Of a DNA stretch of 64,000 nt, positions 51,425 to 61,638 are shown piece after piece. The translations under genes were made by a program, and so were the position numbers. Under the pieces are notes generated by a model that did no database searches, had not been told where the DNA came from, and saw nothing but the letters and a program-made list of their open reading frames with translations. This stretch comes from Rhodococcus sp. B50 (lineage in GTDB: Bacteria > Actinomycetota > Actinomycetes > Mycobacteriales > Mycobacteriaceae). The stretch lies in NCBI RefSeq assembly GCF_013602415.1, contig NZ_WPAG02000002.1:1612001-1676000 (forward strand), written 5' to 3'. How positions within the stretch are numbered: the stretch's first letter is position 1; every line of letters starts with the position of its first letter.

Positions 51425-52403
51425 CGGGTTCCTTCGCCCCTCGCGTCTTCAACAGGCTCGCCACGGTCGTCACGACCAGCACCCCGACGATCACGATCAG
51501 CGACACCGCGGTGGAGATCTCCGGGACGGCGACGTGCTCGCCGCCGTTGATCCAGCCGAGCGTGTTCTCGTGCAGGGCGTGGAGCACCAGCTTCACGCCG
51601 ATGAACGCCAGGATGATCGACAGTCCGTAGGAGAGGTAGACGAGCCGCTCGAGCAGGCCGCCGATGAGGAAGAACAGCTGGCGCAGGCCCATCAGCGCGA
51701 AGGCGTTCGCGGTGAAGACCAGGTACGGCTCGTTGGTCAGGCCGTAGATCGCGGGGATCGAGTCGAGCGCGAAGAGGATGTCGGTGAACCCGATCGCGAC
51801 GAGCGCGAGCAACATCGGGGTGACCATCTTCTTGCCGTCGATGCGGGTGACGAGCCTGTCGCCGTCGTACTCGTCGTGCACCGGCAGGAACTTGCGGGCC
51901 AGCTTCACGATGCGGTTCTCCGAGATACCCTGCGGGTCCTCGCCGTGATCGCGGATGAGCTTGACGGCCGTGTAGATCAAGAAGATGCCGAAGAGGTAGA
52001 ACACCCAGCTGTAGGCGTTGATCGCTGCGGCACCCACCGCGATGAAGGCGCCGCGCATGATCAGCGCCAGGACGATACCGATCGTCAGGACCTTCTGCTG
52101 GTACTCACGGGGCACCGCGAAGGTCGCCATGATGATGACGAAGACGAACAGATTGTCGACCGACAGCGCCTTCTCGGTGATGTACCCGGCGAAGTACTCG
52201 CCGCCGTAGGTCGGTCCCCATACAGCAAAGACGATGAGGCCGAAGACGATCGCGATGGCGATGAACACCGCCGACCAGAATCCGGATTCCCGCAGCGTCG
52301 GAGCATGCGGCTTGCGAACGTGGGCGAAGAAGTCGAAGACGAACAGTCCGATGATGACGGCGATCGTGATCAACCAGGTCGTCAGAGTAACGTGCACGGG
52401 CAT
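51414..52403 (-). CDS. TerC/Alx family membrane protein
   Basis: 329 residues, about nine membrane helices. TerC signatures: FWSAVFIAIAIVFGLIVFAVWG, EYFAGYITEKALSVDNLFVFVIIM with acidic intramembrane residues, and FTDILFALDSIPAIYGLT. Members (Alx, TerC, MeeY/MeeF-type) export manganese or metallate secreted enzymes. A yybP-ykoY-type riboswitch upstream supports a manganese role. ATG 52403 has GGAAGG 5 nt upstream; that site overlaps the expression-platform hairpin. Stop overlaps the convergent YciI gene. Confidence 0.9.
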   Translation of the reverse strand: MPVHVTLTTWLITIAVIIGLFVFDFFAHVRKPHAPTLRESGFWSAVFIAIAIVFGLIVFAVWGPTYGGEYFAGYITEKALSVDNLFVFVIIMATFAVPREYQQKVLTIGIVLALIMRGAFIAVGAAAINAYSWVFYLFGIFLIYTAVKLIRDHGEDPQGISENRIVKLARKFLPVHDEYDGDRLVTRIDGKKMVTPMLLALVAIGFTDILFALDSIPAIYGLTNEPYLVFTANAFALMGLRQLFFLIGGLLERLVYLSYGLSIILAFIGVKLVLHALHENTLGWINGGEHVAVPEISTAVSLIVIVGVLVVTTVASLLKTRGAKEPVKR

Positions 52404-52412
52404 CACAGCCTT

Positions 52413-52436
52413 CCGGTAGGTTGTCGTACCTGCCGG
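52413..52436 (-). promoter_or_regulatory. Shine-Dalgarno-masking hairpin (riboswitch expression platform)
   Basis: Arms 52413-52421 and 52428-52436 pair (CCGG-c-AGGT / ACCT-a-CCGG in the RNA, one mismatch) around a 6-nt loop. The 3' arm takes part of the ribosome site GGAAGG; the 5' arm reuses the 3' strand of riboswitch P1. The two folds therefore exclude each other. Confidence 0.6.
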
Positions 52437-52542
52437 AGGTCTCTCCCGCCCGGATCGTTACCGGACCGACGGCCCCGGGACGGCGTCGGCGCCGCACGTG
52501 TTGACGAGACCGCCGCGGATCAGGGGATACTCCCCTCCACAG
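52430..52542 (-). promoter_or_regulatory. yybP-ykoY family (manganese) riboswitch
   Basis: RNA order on the minus strand: CTG-t-GGAGG (52542-52534) as P1 5' strand, overlapping core GGGGAGTA (52535-52528), then CTCGTCAA (52508-52501), then GAGAGACCTCC (52445-52435) and CAG (52432-52430) as P1 3' strand. The conserved loops GGGGAGUA, GUCAA and GAGACC/AAGACC match the yybP-ykoY Mn(II) aptamer. It lies between ftsK and terC, a known target family. Confidence 0.75.
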
Positions 52543-52566
52543 CTCCCTCGATTGTGCCACAGGCGC

Positions 52567-55350
52567 CTATTCCGCGCCCGACGGAGCCTCCGCAGCCTCG
52601 CCTCCACCGCGGATCGAGTACAGCAGGCCGTCGAGCTCCTCCGGCTTGACCAGCACCTCTCGCGCCTTGCTGCCCTCACTGGGTCCGACGACCCCGCGTG
52701 TCTCCATCAGGTCCATAAGACGGCCGGCCTTCGCAAATCCGACGCGCAACTTGCGTTGCAGCATCGACGTGGAACCGAACTGACTCGTCACCACCAGCTC
52801 GACAGCCTGGAGGAAGACGTCGAGGTCGTCACCGATGTCGGGATCGACGTCCTTCTTGTCGCCGGCCTTCGGGGCGGTCACGCCCTCGTTGTACTCGGGT
52901 TCGGCCTGGTTCTTCGCGAAGTCGACGACCGCCGCGATCTCCTCGTCGGTGATGAAGGCACCCTGCATGCGCACGGGTTTGCCCGCACCCATGGGCAGGA
53001 ACAGCCCGTCACCCATACCGATGAGCTTCTCGGCGCCGGGCTGGTCGAGGATGACTCGCGAGTCGGTGAGCGAACTCGTCGCGAACGCGAGTCGCGAGGG
53101 CACGTTCGTCTTGATCAGACCCGTGACGACGTCCACCGAAGGCCTCTGTGTCGCCAGCACGAGGTGGATGCCGGCGGCCCGGGCCTTCTGGGTGATGCGG
53201 ACGATCGCGTCCTCCACGTCGCGCGGGGCCGTCATCATCAGGTCGGCGAGCTCGTCGACGATGGCGAGGATGTAGGGATACGGCCGGTACACGCGCTCGC
53301 TGCCCAGCGGTGCGGTGATCTCTCCCGACTTCACCTTCGTGTTGAAGTCGTCGATGTGCCGCACGCGGTTGGCCTGCATGTCCTGGTAGCGCTGCTCCAT
53401 CTCCTCGACGAGCCAGGCGAGCGCTGCGGCAGCCTTCTTCGGCTGGGTGATGATCGGCGTGATCAGATGCGGGATGCCCTCGTAGGGGGTCAATTCGACC
53501 ATCTTCGGGTCGATGAGGATCATCCGCACTTCGTCGGGGGTCGCGCGGATGAGCAACGACACGAGCATCGAGTTGACGAAGCTGGACTTACCGGAACCGG
53601 TGGAACCGGCGACCAGCAGGTGCGGCATCTTCGCGAGATTGGCGGAGACGAAGTCGCCCTCGATGTCCTTGCCGAGACCGATGACCAGCGGATGGTGGTC
53701 GCGGCGGGTCGAGGGGGACGCGAGCACATCCGACAGACGTACGAGCTCACGGTCGGTGTTGGGGACCTCGATACCGACGGCGGACTTGCCCGGGATCGGC
53801 GCGAGCAACCGGACGTTGTCGGTTGCCACCGCATATGCGATGTTGCGAGCGAGCGCGGTGATCTTCTCGACCTTGACGCCCGGGCCGAGTTCGACCTCGT
53901 AGCGGGTGACGGTCGGGCCGCGGGTGAAGCCGGTGACGGCGGCGTCGATCTTGAACTGCTCGAGGACCTCGGTGATCGCCTCGATCATCTGGTCGTTCGC
54001 AGCCGACCGCGTCTTCGGCGGGTCGCCCTTCGTGAGCAGTTCCAGCGAGGGGAGCGTGTAGTCGCCTTCGACCTCGCGGTCGCGAACGAACGTCTCGGCA
54101 GGTTCGGGCTCGGACGTCTGGTCGACGACCTCGGGAACCGGAGCGGGCTTCGGCTTCCTCCGTGCGGGAGCCGGCGCCGCGGCCCGACTCTCCGAGACCG
54201 AGGGCATCTCCAGCGTGGGAGGCGGCGACGCGGGCGTTTCGGGTTCGGGTGCCCGGACGTCCCACAGCGGGAGAACCTCGGTCTTCGCGTCGCCGTCGAA
54301 CTCGTCGGGCGGATAGTTCTCCACCGGGGTGCGCCGCCGCCTGGACCTCTTCGGCGCGGGCGTCTCGTCGAGGGGGTAGCCGTCGGCGTCGAACATCGGC
54401 GGCTCGTCGTAGCCGTAGCCGTCGTCGTAGTGGTCGTCGTACTCGCCGTACTCGTCGTCGGCGCGGTAGCCGAGACCGAAGTAGTCGCGGAACAGTTCGG
54501 GCAGCTCACGCACCGTGGTGCCGGTGAGCAGCAGGATTCCGAAGCCGGCTGCGAGGAGCATCAGCGGCACGGACAGCCAGACGGTGAGTCCGGAGGTGAG
54601 CGGCCCGCCCACCGCGGCACCCACGAATCCGGCTCCCTCGGCGCGGCCCTCCGCGTCGGTGGGCGAGCCGGAGGCGATGTGCCACAGGCCGAGGGCGGGC
54701 AGACCTACGAGCAGTCCGCCGACGACGAGCCGGGGACGGATCTCGGGATGCGGTTCGGTGCGCATGAGGGTCACCGCGATCCCGACCGCGACGAGCGGAA
54801 GGACCGCGCTCGCGCCGCCGGTGACGGCGCGGACAGCCGTCTCGACCCACTCCCCCACCGGACCACCGACGCCGAACCACACCGTGCCGGCGATGATCAC
54901 CCCGATCGAGATCAGTCCGAGCGCGATGCCGTCGCGGCGGTGGCCGGACTCGATCTCGGTGGCGCGACCCATCGTGCGGGTCGTGGCTCCGACGGCACGG
55001 GCCGTCATCATCCAGCCGGCACCGACGGTGCGGCCGACGGCGGTCAGGATGCCCCCGGAACTGCGCCGGGGCCGGGCAGGGGCGGGCCTGCGACCGGCAG
55101 CCGGGGCACGGCGCGCGGTGCCACCGCTGCGACGGTTCGTGGTCGAGGTCGAGGTCGCGGCGCGCGGCTTGCGCGCGGCAGTGGACCTGCCCGAACCGGC
55201 CGCCTTCGATTTCGCGGTCGATCCGGTCTTCGAGGTGGAGGCACCCGCGCTGCGGGCACGGGCCGTACTGCCGCCCGAGCTCCGCGCCCCCGTCCGCGAC
55301 CGAGAGGTCGTAGACGACGTTCCGCGGCTACCCGACGACTTTCCTGCCAT
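52567..55350 (-). CDS. ftsK: DNA translocase FtsK
   Basis: 927 residues. Ser/Thr/Arg-rich cytosolic head (about 1-105), four or so membrane helices (about 140-310), an acidic and proline-rich linker (about 325-440), then the RecA-like motor with Walker [12 protein letters not shown], Walker [14 protein letters not shown] and [16 protein letters not shown], and the C-terminal gamma winged helix ([38 protein letters not shown]) that reads KOPS-like sequences. Pumps chromosome ends through the division septum. ATG 55350 follows TACCCT by 7 nt: leaderless. Confidence 0.97.
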   Translation of the reverse strand: MAGKSSGSRGTSSTTSRSRTGARSSGGSTARARSAGASTSKTGSTAKSKAAGSGRSTAARKPRAATSTSTTNRRSGGTARRAPAAGRRPAPARPRRSSGGILTAVGRTVGAGWMMTARAVGATTRTMGRATEIESGHRRDGIALGLISIGVIIAGTVWFGVGGPVGEWVETAVRAVTGGASAVLPLVAVGIAVTLMRTEPHPEIRPRLVVGGLLVGLPALGLWHIASGSPTDAEGRAEGAGFVGAAVGGPLTSGLTVWLSVPLMLLAAGFGILLLTGTTVRELPELFRDYFGLGYRADDEYGEYDDHYDDGYGYDEPPMFDADGYPLDETPAPKRSRRRRTPVENYPPDEFDGDAKTEVLPLWDVRAPEPETPASPPPTLEMPSVSESRAAAPAPARRKPKPAPVPEVVDQTSEPEPAETFVRDREVEGDYTLPSLELLTKGDPPKTRSAANDQMIEAITEVLEQFKIDAAVTGFTRGPTVTRYEVELGPGVKVEKITALARNIAYAVATDNVRLLAPIPGKSAVGIEVPNTDRELVRLSDVLASPSTRRDHHPLVIGLGKDIEGDFVSANLAKMPHLLVAGSTGSGKSSFVNSMLVSLLIRATPDEVRMILIDPKMVELTPYEGIPHLITPIITQPKKAAAALAWLVEEMEQRYQDMQANRVRHIDDFNTKVKSGEITAPLGSERVYRPYPYILAIVDELADLMMTAPRDVEDAIVRITQKARAAGIHLVLATQRPSVDVVTGLIKTNVPSRLAFATSSLTDSRVILDQPGAEKLIGMGDGLFLPMGAGKPVRMQGAFITDEEIAAVVDFAKNQAEPEYNEGVTAPKAGDKKDVDPDIGDDLDVFLQAVELVVTSQFGSTSMLQRKLRVGFAKAGRLMDLMETRGVVGPSEGSKAREVLVKPEELDGLLYSIRGGGEAAEAPSGAE

Positions 55351-55357
55351 ATCCGCC

Positions 55358-55363
55358 AGGGTA
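55358..55363 (-). promoter_or_regulatory. Leaderless-type -10 (TACCCT) for ftsK
   Basis: TACCCT ends 7 nt before ATG 55350. Confidence 0.5.
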
Positions 55364-55443
55364 GCCGCACGGGCCTCTCATGAACCATCAGCAACACGGG
55401 TACCGGACGGCGGCACTGGTCACACGCCCCTCCGGAGCGGTCC

Positions 55444-56070
55444 TCACAATCCGCGTTTCGACCCCGCCAGTTCGGTCACCGCCGACTCGTCGCCCTCGAT
55501 CTCGAGCCGCACCTCGTCGCGGCCGAATGCGTGCAACACGAGTTCGGACGGCTCGCCGCGCAGCACGACGGTGCGCGGCCCCCGCTTGCGCAGGGTGACC
55601 TTCTCGCCCGAGTCGGACCTCTCGAACACCACGGTGACGTCGCACCCGCCGTAACTGTTGCGGCCGAGCATCCGCGCGATCCGCCAGAGCTGGTCCTGGT
55701 CGTCCGCCGACAGCGCTCGCGGTTCCCATCCGGGCTGCGCGCGGCGCACGTCCTCGTGGTGCACGAACATCTCCGCCGCGTTGGCGACGGCGTCGAACAG
55801 GAACATCGGCGACCACTTCGGCGGGCCCGAATCGACATCGGCGAGCAGGTGCGCCCACTGCCGGTCGGTCGTGGAGCGTCGCACCTTCTCCGTGTGCCCG
55901 GCCAGGGCGGGAACGACGATGCCGGGCATCGCGTCGACGCGGCGCTCACGGACGAGCAGGTGCGCGGCGAGATCCCGGACCGTCCAGTCGCCGCAGAGCG
56001 TGGGCGCGTCGGGTCCGACCTCGGACATGGTGCGGACGAGGGCATGTCGTTCGCTTCGGGCGAGGCTCAT
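55444..56070 (-). CDS. TIGR03085 family metal-binding protein
   Basis: 208 residues. A DinB/maleylpyruvate-isomerase-like four-helix bundle: LCGDWTVRDLAAHLLVRERR (His37), then AEMFVHHEDVRRAQPGWEPR supplying two more histidines for a divalent metal, and a C-terminal domain (VVLRGEPSELVLHAFGRDEV). Many actinobacterial relatives are mycothiol-dependent transferases; the substrate here is unknown. TAGAGT ends 6 nt before ATG 56070 (leaderless). Stands between rnj and ftsK. Confidence 0.85.
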   Translation of the reverse strand: MSLARSERHALVRTMSEVGPDAPTLCGDWTVRDLAAHLLVRERRVDAMPGIVVPALAGHTEKVRRSTTDRQWAHLLADVDSGPPKWSPMFLFDAVANAAEMFVHHEDVRRAQPGWEPRALSADDQDQLWRIARMLGRNSYGGCDVTVVFERSDSGEKVTLRKRGPRTVVLRGEPSELVLHAFGRDEVRLEIEGDESAVTELAGSKRGL

Positions 56071-56076
56071 TCCGCC

Positions 56077-56082
56077 ACTCTA
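56077..56082 (-). promoter_or_regulatory. Leaderless-type -10 (TAGAGT) for the TIGR03085 gene
   Basis: TAGAGT ends 6 nt before ATG 56070. Confidence 0.5.
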
Positions 56083-56158
56083 GCGACCGCTCCCGCCCTC
56101 GCCCATCGCACGATCCGCGTGTTCTCCGGGCCCCACCGACCGTACTCGCCGACCGCGC

Positions 56159-57963
56159 TCAGGAGACCGGGATCACCGTGGGCACGATCATCGGACGACG
56201 GCGGTAGGTCTCGGCGACCCAGCGGCCGACGACGCGGCGGATGCCCTGAGCGATGCGATGGGTCTCGGTGACCCCTTCGGCGGCGAGTTCGTTGAGCGCC
56301 TTGTCCACGAGCTGCGCCGCTTCGTTCAGTGCGGCCGGGTCGTCGGAGAAGCCGCGACCCGAGACCTCCGGGGTACTCACCGCACGGCCGGTGGCGGCGT
56401 CCACCGCGACGGAGATCGAGATGAAGCCGCCTTCGCCGAGGACGAGACGATCGGAGAGGGTGGACTCCCCCACGTCGCCCACCGACAGACCGTCGACGTA
56501 GACGTGACCGACCGGGACCCGCCCGACGATCTGCGCGAGCCCGTCGACCATGTCGACGACCACACCGTCTTCCGCGAGCACGATCCGCTCGCGGGGAACA
56601 CCCGTGGCCTCGGCGAGGGCGGCGTTCGCCCGCAGGTGGCGCCATTCGCCGTGGACCGGCATCGCGTTGGTCGGGCGCACCGCGTTGTAGAGATAGAGCA
56701 GCTCGCCGGCCGAGGCGTGGCCGGAGACGTGCACCTTCGCGTTCTGCTGGGTGACGACCTTCGCTCCGCGCTTGGCGAGACCGTTGACGACCGCGAAGAC
56801 GGAGTTCTCGTTGCCGGGGATCAGCGACGACGCGAGCACGACGAGGTCGTCGGCCCGGATGTTGATCTGCCGGTGCTCACCTCGGGCCATCCGGGACAGC
56901 GCCGAGAGTGGTTCGCCCTGCGAACCGGTGGACACCAGCACGATGCGGTCGTCGGGCAGGCTCGCCGCGGTGTCGATGTCGACCTCGAGGCCGTCCGGCA
57001 CGTTCAGGTAGCCCAGATCCTGTGCGATCTGCATGTTGCGGACCATCGACCGGCCGACGAACGCCACGCGCCGGTTGTAGCGCTCGGCGACGTCGATGAT
57101 CTGCTGGATCCGGTGCACGTGGCTCGCGAAGGACGCGACGATCACCCGGTTGGTGGCCTTGCCGATGACGGTGTCGAGCACTCCGCCGATCTCGCGCTCG
57201 GGCGTCACGAAACCGGGGACCTCGGCGTTCGTCGAGTCGACGAGGAACAGGTCGACGCCCTCGTCGCCGAGGCGGGAGAAACCCGCGAGGTCGGTGAGGC
57301 GGTTGTCGAGCGGCAGCTGGTCGAGCTTGATGTCGCCGGTGTGCAGCACGACACCCGCGGCGGTGCGGATCGCGACGGCGATCGCGTCCGGGATGGAGTG
57401 GTTGACCGCGAAGTACTCGCACTCGAACGGTCCGTGCGAGGTGGTCTGCCCCTCGACGACCTCGACGAGATTGGGACGCTGACGGTGTTCGCGGCACTTG
57501 GCCGCGACCAGCGCCAAGGTGAACTTGGAACCGACGACCGGGATGTCGGGTCGCAGGCGCAGCAGGAACGGCACGGCACCGATGTGGTCCTCGTGGCCGT
57601 GGGTGAGGACGATTGCCTCGACGTCGTCCATCCGGTCCTCGATGTACCGGAAGTCGGGCAGGATCAGGTCGACGCCCGGCTGCTGATCCTCGGGGAAGAG
57701 CACACCGCAGTCGACGATCAGGAGCCGTCCCTGGTGTTCGAAGACCGTCATGTTGCGGCCGATCTCGCCGATACCTCCGAGCGCAACGACCCGCAGTCCG
57801 TCGCGAGGAGCCTTCGGAGGCGTACCCAACCGCTCGGTGGGATCGACGACGCGTGCATCGGGCCGCTGGGGAGTGGCGGAGTTCTGCACCACCCGGCGCG
57901 GGCCGCGGGAGGGCGGACCGGCGTTACGGGTGGCGCGGCCCCGGCCGCGATCGGGGCGGCTCA

Positions 57964-57964
<1 letters not shown>
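56159..57964 (-). CDS. rnj: Ribonuclease J
   Basis: 601 residues. A beta-lactamase/beta-CASP exo- and endoribonuclease. A disordered Arg/Pro-rich N-terminal extension (about 1-55) precedes the metallo core: LGGIGEIGRNM, the zinc motif THGHEDHIG (His122-His127), VNHSIPDA, VLHTGDIKLD; beta-CASP motif STGSQGEPLSALSRM; C-terminal domain with ETYRRRPMIVPTVIPVS. The ATG overlaps the dapA stop (TGATG): coupled translation. Order rnj-dapA-thyX matches Rv2752c-Rv2754c. Confidence 0.95.
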
Positions 57965-58998
<1,034 letters not shown>

Positions 58999-59010
<12 letters not shown>

Positions 59011-59754
59011 CGCGAGTGTGGGAGCGGCGATCTCGCTGCCGTCCGGCAACTTCGTGATCGTGAAGTCCGAGAACGCGTTCGGCGCGGCCTCCGCGAGCTG
59101 ACGTACACATTCGACGGCGAGACGCCGGATCTCGACGTCCGCGTGTTCGGTCGCCCGCATGGCCACGAAATGCCGCCACGAACGGTAGTTACCGGTGACC
59201 ACGATGCGGGTCTCGGTGGCATTGGGGAGCACCGCCCGGGCGGCCTCACGGACCTGCTTGGCACGCAGCGGCCCGGCGGGGAGATGCGCCAGCTTCTCGT
59301 CGAGCGCCGCCAGCAGTGCCACGTAGGCCTCGCGACTGCGTTCCGCGGCGGCGAAGAACAGCTCTTCGAGTTCGGCATCTCCCGCGATCGCCGGCGGAAC
59401 CACCACCGGCACGTCGCCGTCGGCGACGAAACGCTGCGACAGCTGCGAGAACGAGAAGTGCCGGTGCCGGATCAGTTCGTGCGTGCACGAACGCGAGATG
59501 CCGGTGATGTAGAAGGTCGCGGTGGCGTGCTCGAGAACGGACAGATGTCCGACGGTGAGCAGGTGGCGGAGGTAGCCGGCGTTCGTCGCGGTGCGGGGGT
59601 TGGGCTTCGACCAGCTCTGGTAACAGGCGCGACCGGCGAATTCGATCAACGCTTCGCCGCCCTCGGCGTCGGTGTCCCAGGCAACGTCGTCGGGGAGGTG
59701 GAACTCCGTCGTGGCGATGAGCCGGACCTTCGGATCGGCGGATTCGGGCGCCAT
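58999..59754 (-). CDS. thyX: Flavin-dependent thymidylate synthase
   Basis: 251 residues. Makes dTMP from dUMP using FAD, NADPH and methylene-tetrahydrofolate. The ThyX motif RHRx7S is [11 protein letters not shown] (about 96-106). Other conserved parts are [51 protein letters not shown] 59754 has GGAGGAG 3-4 nt upstream. Located between dapA and dapB-side genes as in M. tuberculosis (Rv2754c). The last codons are part of the 23-bp repeat. Confidence 0.96.
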
Positions 59755-59843
59755 CGTCTCCTCCTCGCCTCTGCCGTTGCGCCCTCCCGGGACGCACGGT
59801 CTCTTCCGTCCGCACAGTAACGCGCCTCGACCTGCACCGATCG

Positions 59844-59899
59844 ATGACGCCATCATGGCACCTTGCGTGACATCATTGATGACGCCACACTGGCGTCAT
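59844..59899. promoter_or_regulatory. Operator-like palindromes upstream of the ribbon-helix-helix gene
   Basis: ATGACGCCA (59879-59887), spacer CAC, TGGCGTCAT (59891-59899): a perfect 9-bp inverted repeat that includes the start codon ATG 59898. A further copy of ATGACGCCA lies at 59844-59852, followed by an imperfect inverse half. CACACT (59886-59891) 6 nt before the ATG may serve as -10. Confidence 0.6.
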
Positions 59900-60479
59900 G
59901 GACATCGACAAATACACGTCCGCCATCACCGACTCCGTGATCGCGGCGGCCGAACTCGGCGACGAACAGACCCGGCGTACCGCCGCGGCCCTGGCGACGG
60001 CCATCGCCGCTCCCGTCCGGCTCGCGCTCCTGGCCGCTCTGTCCGACATGGCCAACGAGGTCAGCGGCGAACTCGGCGACCGCACGGTCACCGTGCGCCT
60101 CGACGGCACCGACGCGGTCCTCGCCGTCCACAGCGAACCCGCTGCCCCGCACGAGGATCCGACGCCGTCCTTCGAGGAGATGACGGGCGATATCAGCCGG
60201 GTGACCCTGCGCCTCGTCGAGCAGATCAAGACCAAGGCAGAGGAAGCGGCACAGCAGAGCGGCCTGTCGCTCAACTCCTGGATGGCGCAGGCCGTGCAGG
60301 GGGCGCTGCGGGAGCAGATGCGCTACCAGCGCCGGGCCGACGAATGGCGCCGCCAGGGCGGCTGGGCCAAGCCCACCCCGCCCGCACCCACCGAGCAGCA
60401 GTCGTCCGACCACGACGACACGACAGGACCGAACGACACCACCGGCCGCGACGACACGGATCCTCGCGCCGACACGTGA
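59898..60479 (+). CDS. Ribbon-helix-helix (HicB-like) DNA-binding protein
   Basis: 193 residues. Residues about 1-90 form an Ala-rich helical/beta region (MDIDKYTSAITDSVIAAAEL; LGDRTVTVRLDGTDAVLAV). At about 98-130, ISRVTLRLVEQIKTKAEEAAQQSGLSLNSWMAQAVQGAL is a ribbon-helix-helix as in HicB/Arc-type antitoxins. The tail is acidic and disordered. No HicA or other toxin gene adjoins it, so it is probably a chromosomal regulator rather than an antitoxin. A perfect palindrome overlaps its own start, suggesting autorepression. Confidence 0.75.
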   Translation: MDIDKYTSAITDSVIAAAELGDEQTRRTAAALATAIAAPVRLALLAALSDMANEVSGELGDRTVTVRLDGTDAVLAVHSEPAAPHEDPTPSFEEMTGDISRVTLRLVEQIKTKAEEAAQQSGLSLNSWMAQAVQGALREQMRYQRRADEWRRQGGWAKPTPPAPTEQQSSDHDDTTGPNDTTGRDDTDPRADT

Positions 60480-60537
60480 GGCAACTCACCGCACGATAGA
60501 GTGCCGACGCACACATATCGGGCGACACGGAGGGCGC

Positions 60538-60978
60538 ATGGCGGTCAGCAGCACCAGGAGTTTCGACATCGACGCAGACCCGGAGCAGGTGATGGCCGCG
60601 CTCGCCGCGGTCGAACGCCTGCCCGAGTGGTCGTCGACCCACAAGTCCGTCACCGTCGAGTCCACTCATCCCGACGGACGGCCGCACCGCGTGCGGATGA
60701 CGGTCTCGATCGTCGGCATCACCGACGAGCAGGTCGTCGAGTACTCGTGGAACGGCGACGAGTCGATGTCGTGGACCCTGGTGGAGAGCAGCCAGCAGCG
60801 GCAACAGGACGGCGCCTACACCCTCGCCGCCAAGGGATCCGGCACAGCGGTCGACTTCTCGCTGACCATCGACCCGAAGATCCCCGTCCCCGGCTTCCTC
60901 GTCCGGCGCGCCGAGAAGATGGCCCTCGAGACCGCAGGGAAAGGACTGAAGTCGTTCGCGGAAAAGAATTTTCGCTGA
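60538..60978 (+). CDS. SRPBCC (polyketide cyclase/START-like) family protein
   Basis: 146 residues covering one SRPBCC domain: SSTRSFDIDADPEQVMAALAAVERLPEWSSTHKSVTVES, VVEYSWNGDESMSWTLVES and the C-terminal helix GFLVRRAEKMALETAGKGLKSFAEK. The fold makes a deep hydrophobic cavity for lipids or aromatic ligands; in mycobacteria many such small proteins are uncharacterised. GGAGGGCGC precedes the ATG. Probably in an operon with the ribbon-helix-helix gene, 58 bp upstream; converges on the flavodoxin-like gene. Confidence 0.87.
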   Translation: MAVSSTRSFDIDADPEQVMAALAAVERLPEWSSTHKSVTVESTHPDGRPHRVRMTVSIVGITDEQVVEYSWNGDESMSWTLVESSQQRQQDGAYTLAAKGSGTAVDFSLTIDPKIPVPGFLVRRAEKMALETAGKGLKSFAEKNFR

Positions 60979-61018
60979 GCGCGAGGTGAAGGATTTCCGC
61001 TGATCGCGGGCGATCGAT

Positions 61019-61537
61019 TCAGATCTCACCGGCTGCGGTCGCTGCGACGAGGGCGCCGAGCTCGTAGCACTGCTCGCGCACCTTCGCGTCGACCGGCCCG
61101 GTGATTTCGAGGTCAGCGGCGGCCTGCACGAGACCCAGCCCGGTGGTCAGGCGGCGAACCGACGCCACCGCCCCGGCGGTGTCGTTGTTTCCGTGCACCC
61201 ACAGCCCGTAGGGGCGGCCGGCCACGGCGTCGAGACACGGGTAGTAGACGGTGTCGAAGAAGTGCTTGAGCGCACCCGACATGTAGCCGAAATTGGCGGT
61301 GGTGCCGAACAGGAAGCCGTCCGCGGCCAGCACATCGGGGACAGTGGCGCCCAGCGCGGGAACCACCCGGACGGTGACGCCCGTGATCTCCGGATCCCGA
61401 GCACCGGCCAGTACCGCTTCCAGGATCTCGCGGGTGGGCGGCGACGGGGTGTGGTGCACCACCAGCACCGTGCGGGATCCGTCCCCCCGTCCTGCCTCGT
61501 CCGGTCCCGCCTGGTCTCTCACAGCCTCGTCCGTCAC
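61019..61537 (-). CDS. Flavodoxin-like / NAD(P)H-dependent oxidoreductase family protein
   Basis: 172 residues from the start used. Flavodoxin fold: VLVVHHTPSPPTREILEAVLAG (phosphate loop), ADGFLFGTTANFGYMSGALKHFFDTVYYP (FMN loop typical of the WrbA/NADPH-dependent FMN reductase group) and GLWVHGNNDTAGA. Likely a quinone or flavin reductase. The start is uncertain: GTG 61537 or GTG 61522; a longer frame passes through a 26-bp tandem repeat whose period is not a multiple of 3, so I reject it. Confidence 0.72.
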   Translation of the reverse strand: MTDEAVRDQAGPDEAGRGDGSRTVLVVHHTPSPPTREILEAVLAGARDPEITGVTVRVVPALGATVPDVLAADGFLFGTTANFGYMSGALKHFFDTVYYPCLDAVAGRPYGLWVHGNNDTAGAVASVRRLTTGLGLVQAAADLEITGPVDAKVREQCYELGALVAATAAGEI

Positions 61538-61560
61538 ATCAGCAGGCTGCTGCACCCGCG

Positions 61561-61620
61561 CAGGGTTGTCAAAGCCGCTCGCCGCGCAGGGTTGTCGAAG
61601 CCGCTCGCCGCGCAGGGAAG
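61561..61620. repeat. 26-bp tandem repeat, 2.3 copies
   Basis: Units 61561-61586 and 61587-61612 (CAGGGTTGTCAAAGCCGCTC plus GCCGCG) differ by one base; a partial copy follows to 61620. It lies between the flavodoxin-like gene start and the stop of the TPR-like membrane protein gene (61639). Confidence 0.9.
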
Positions 61621-61638
61621 TCGACCGCATCGTGCGAC

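Noticed and set aside
59898..60479. HicAB-type toxin-antitoxin module
   Set aside because: Only the HicB-like ribbon-helix-helix protein is present. The downstream gene is an SRPBCC protein and the upstream one is thyX; no HicA-like toxin is visible.
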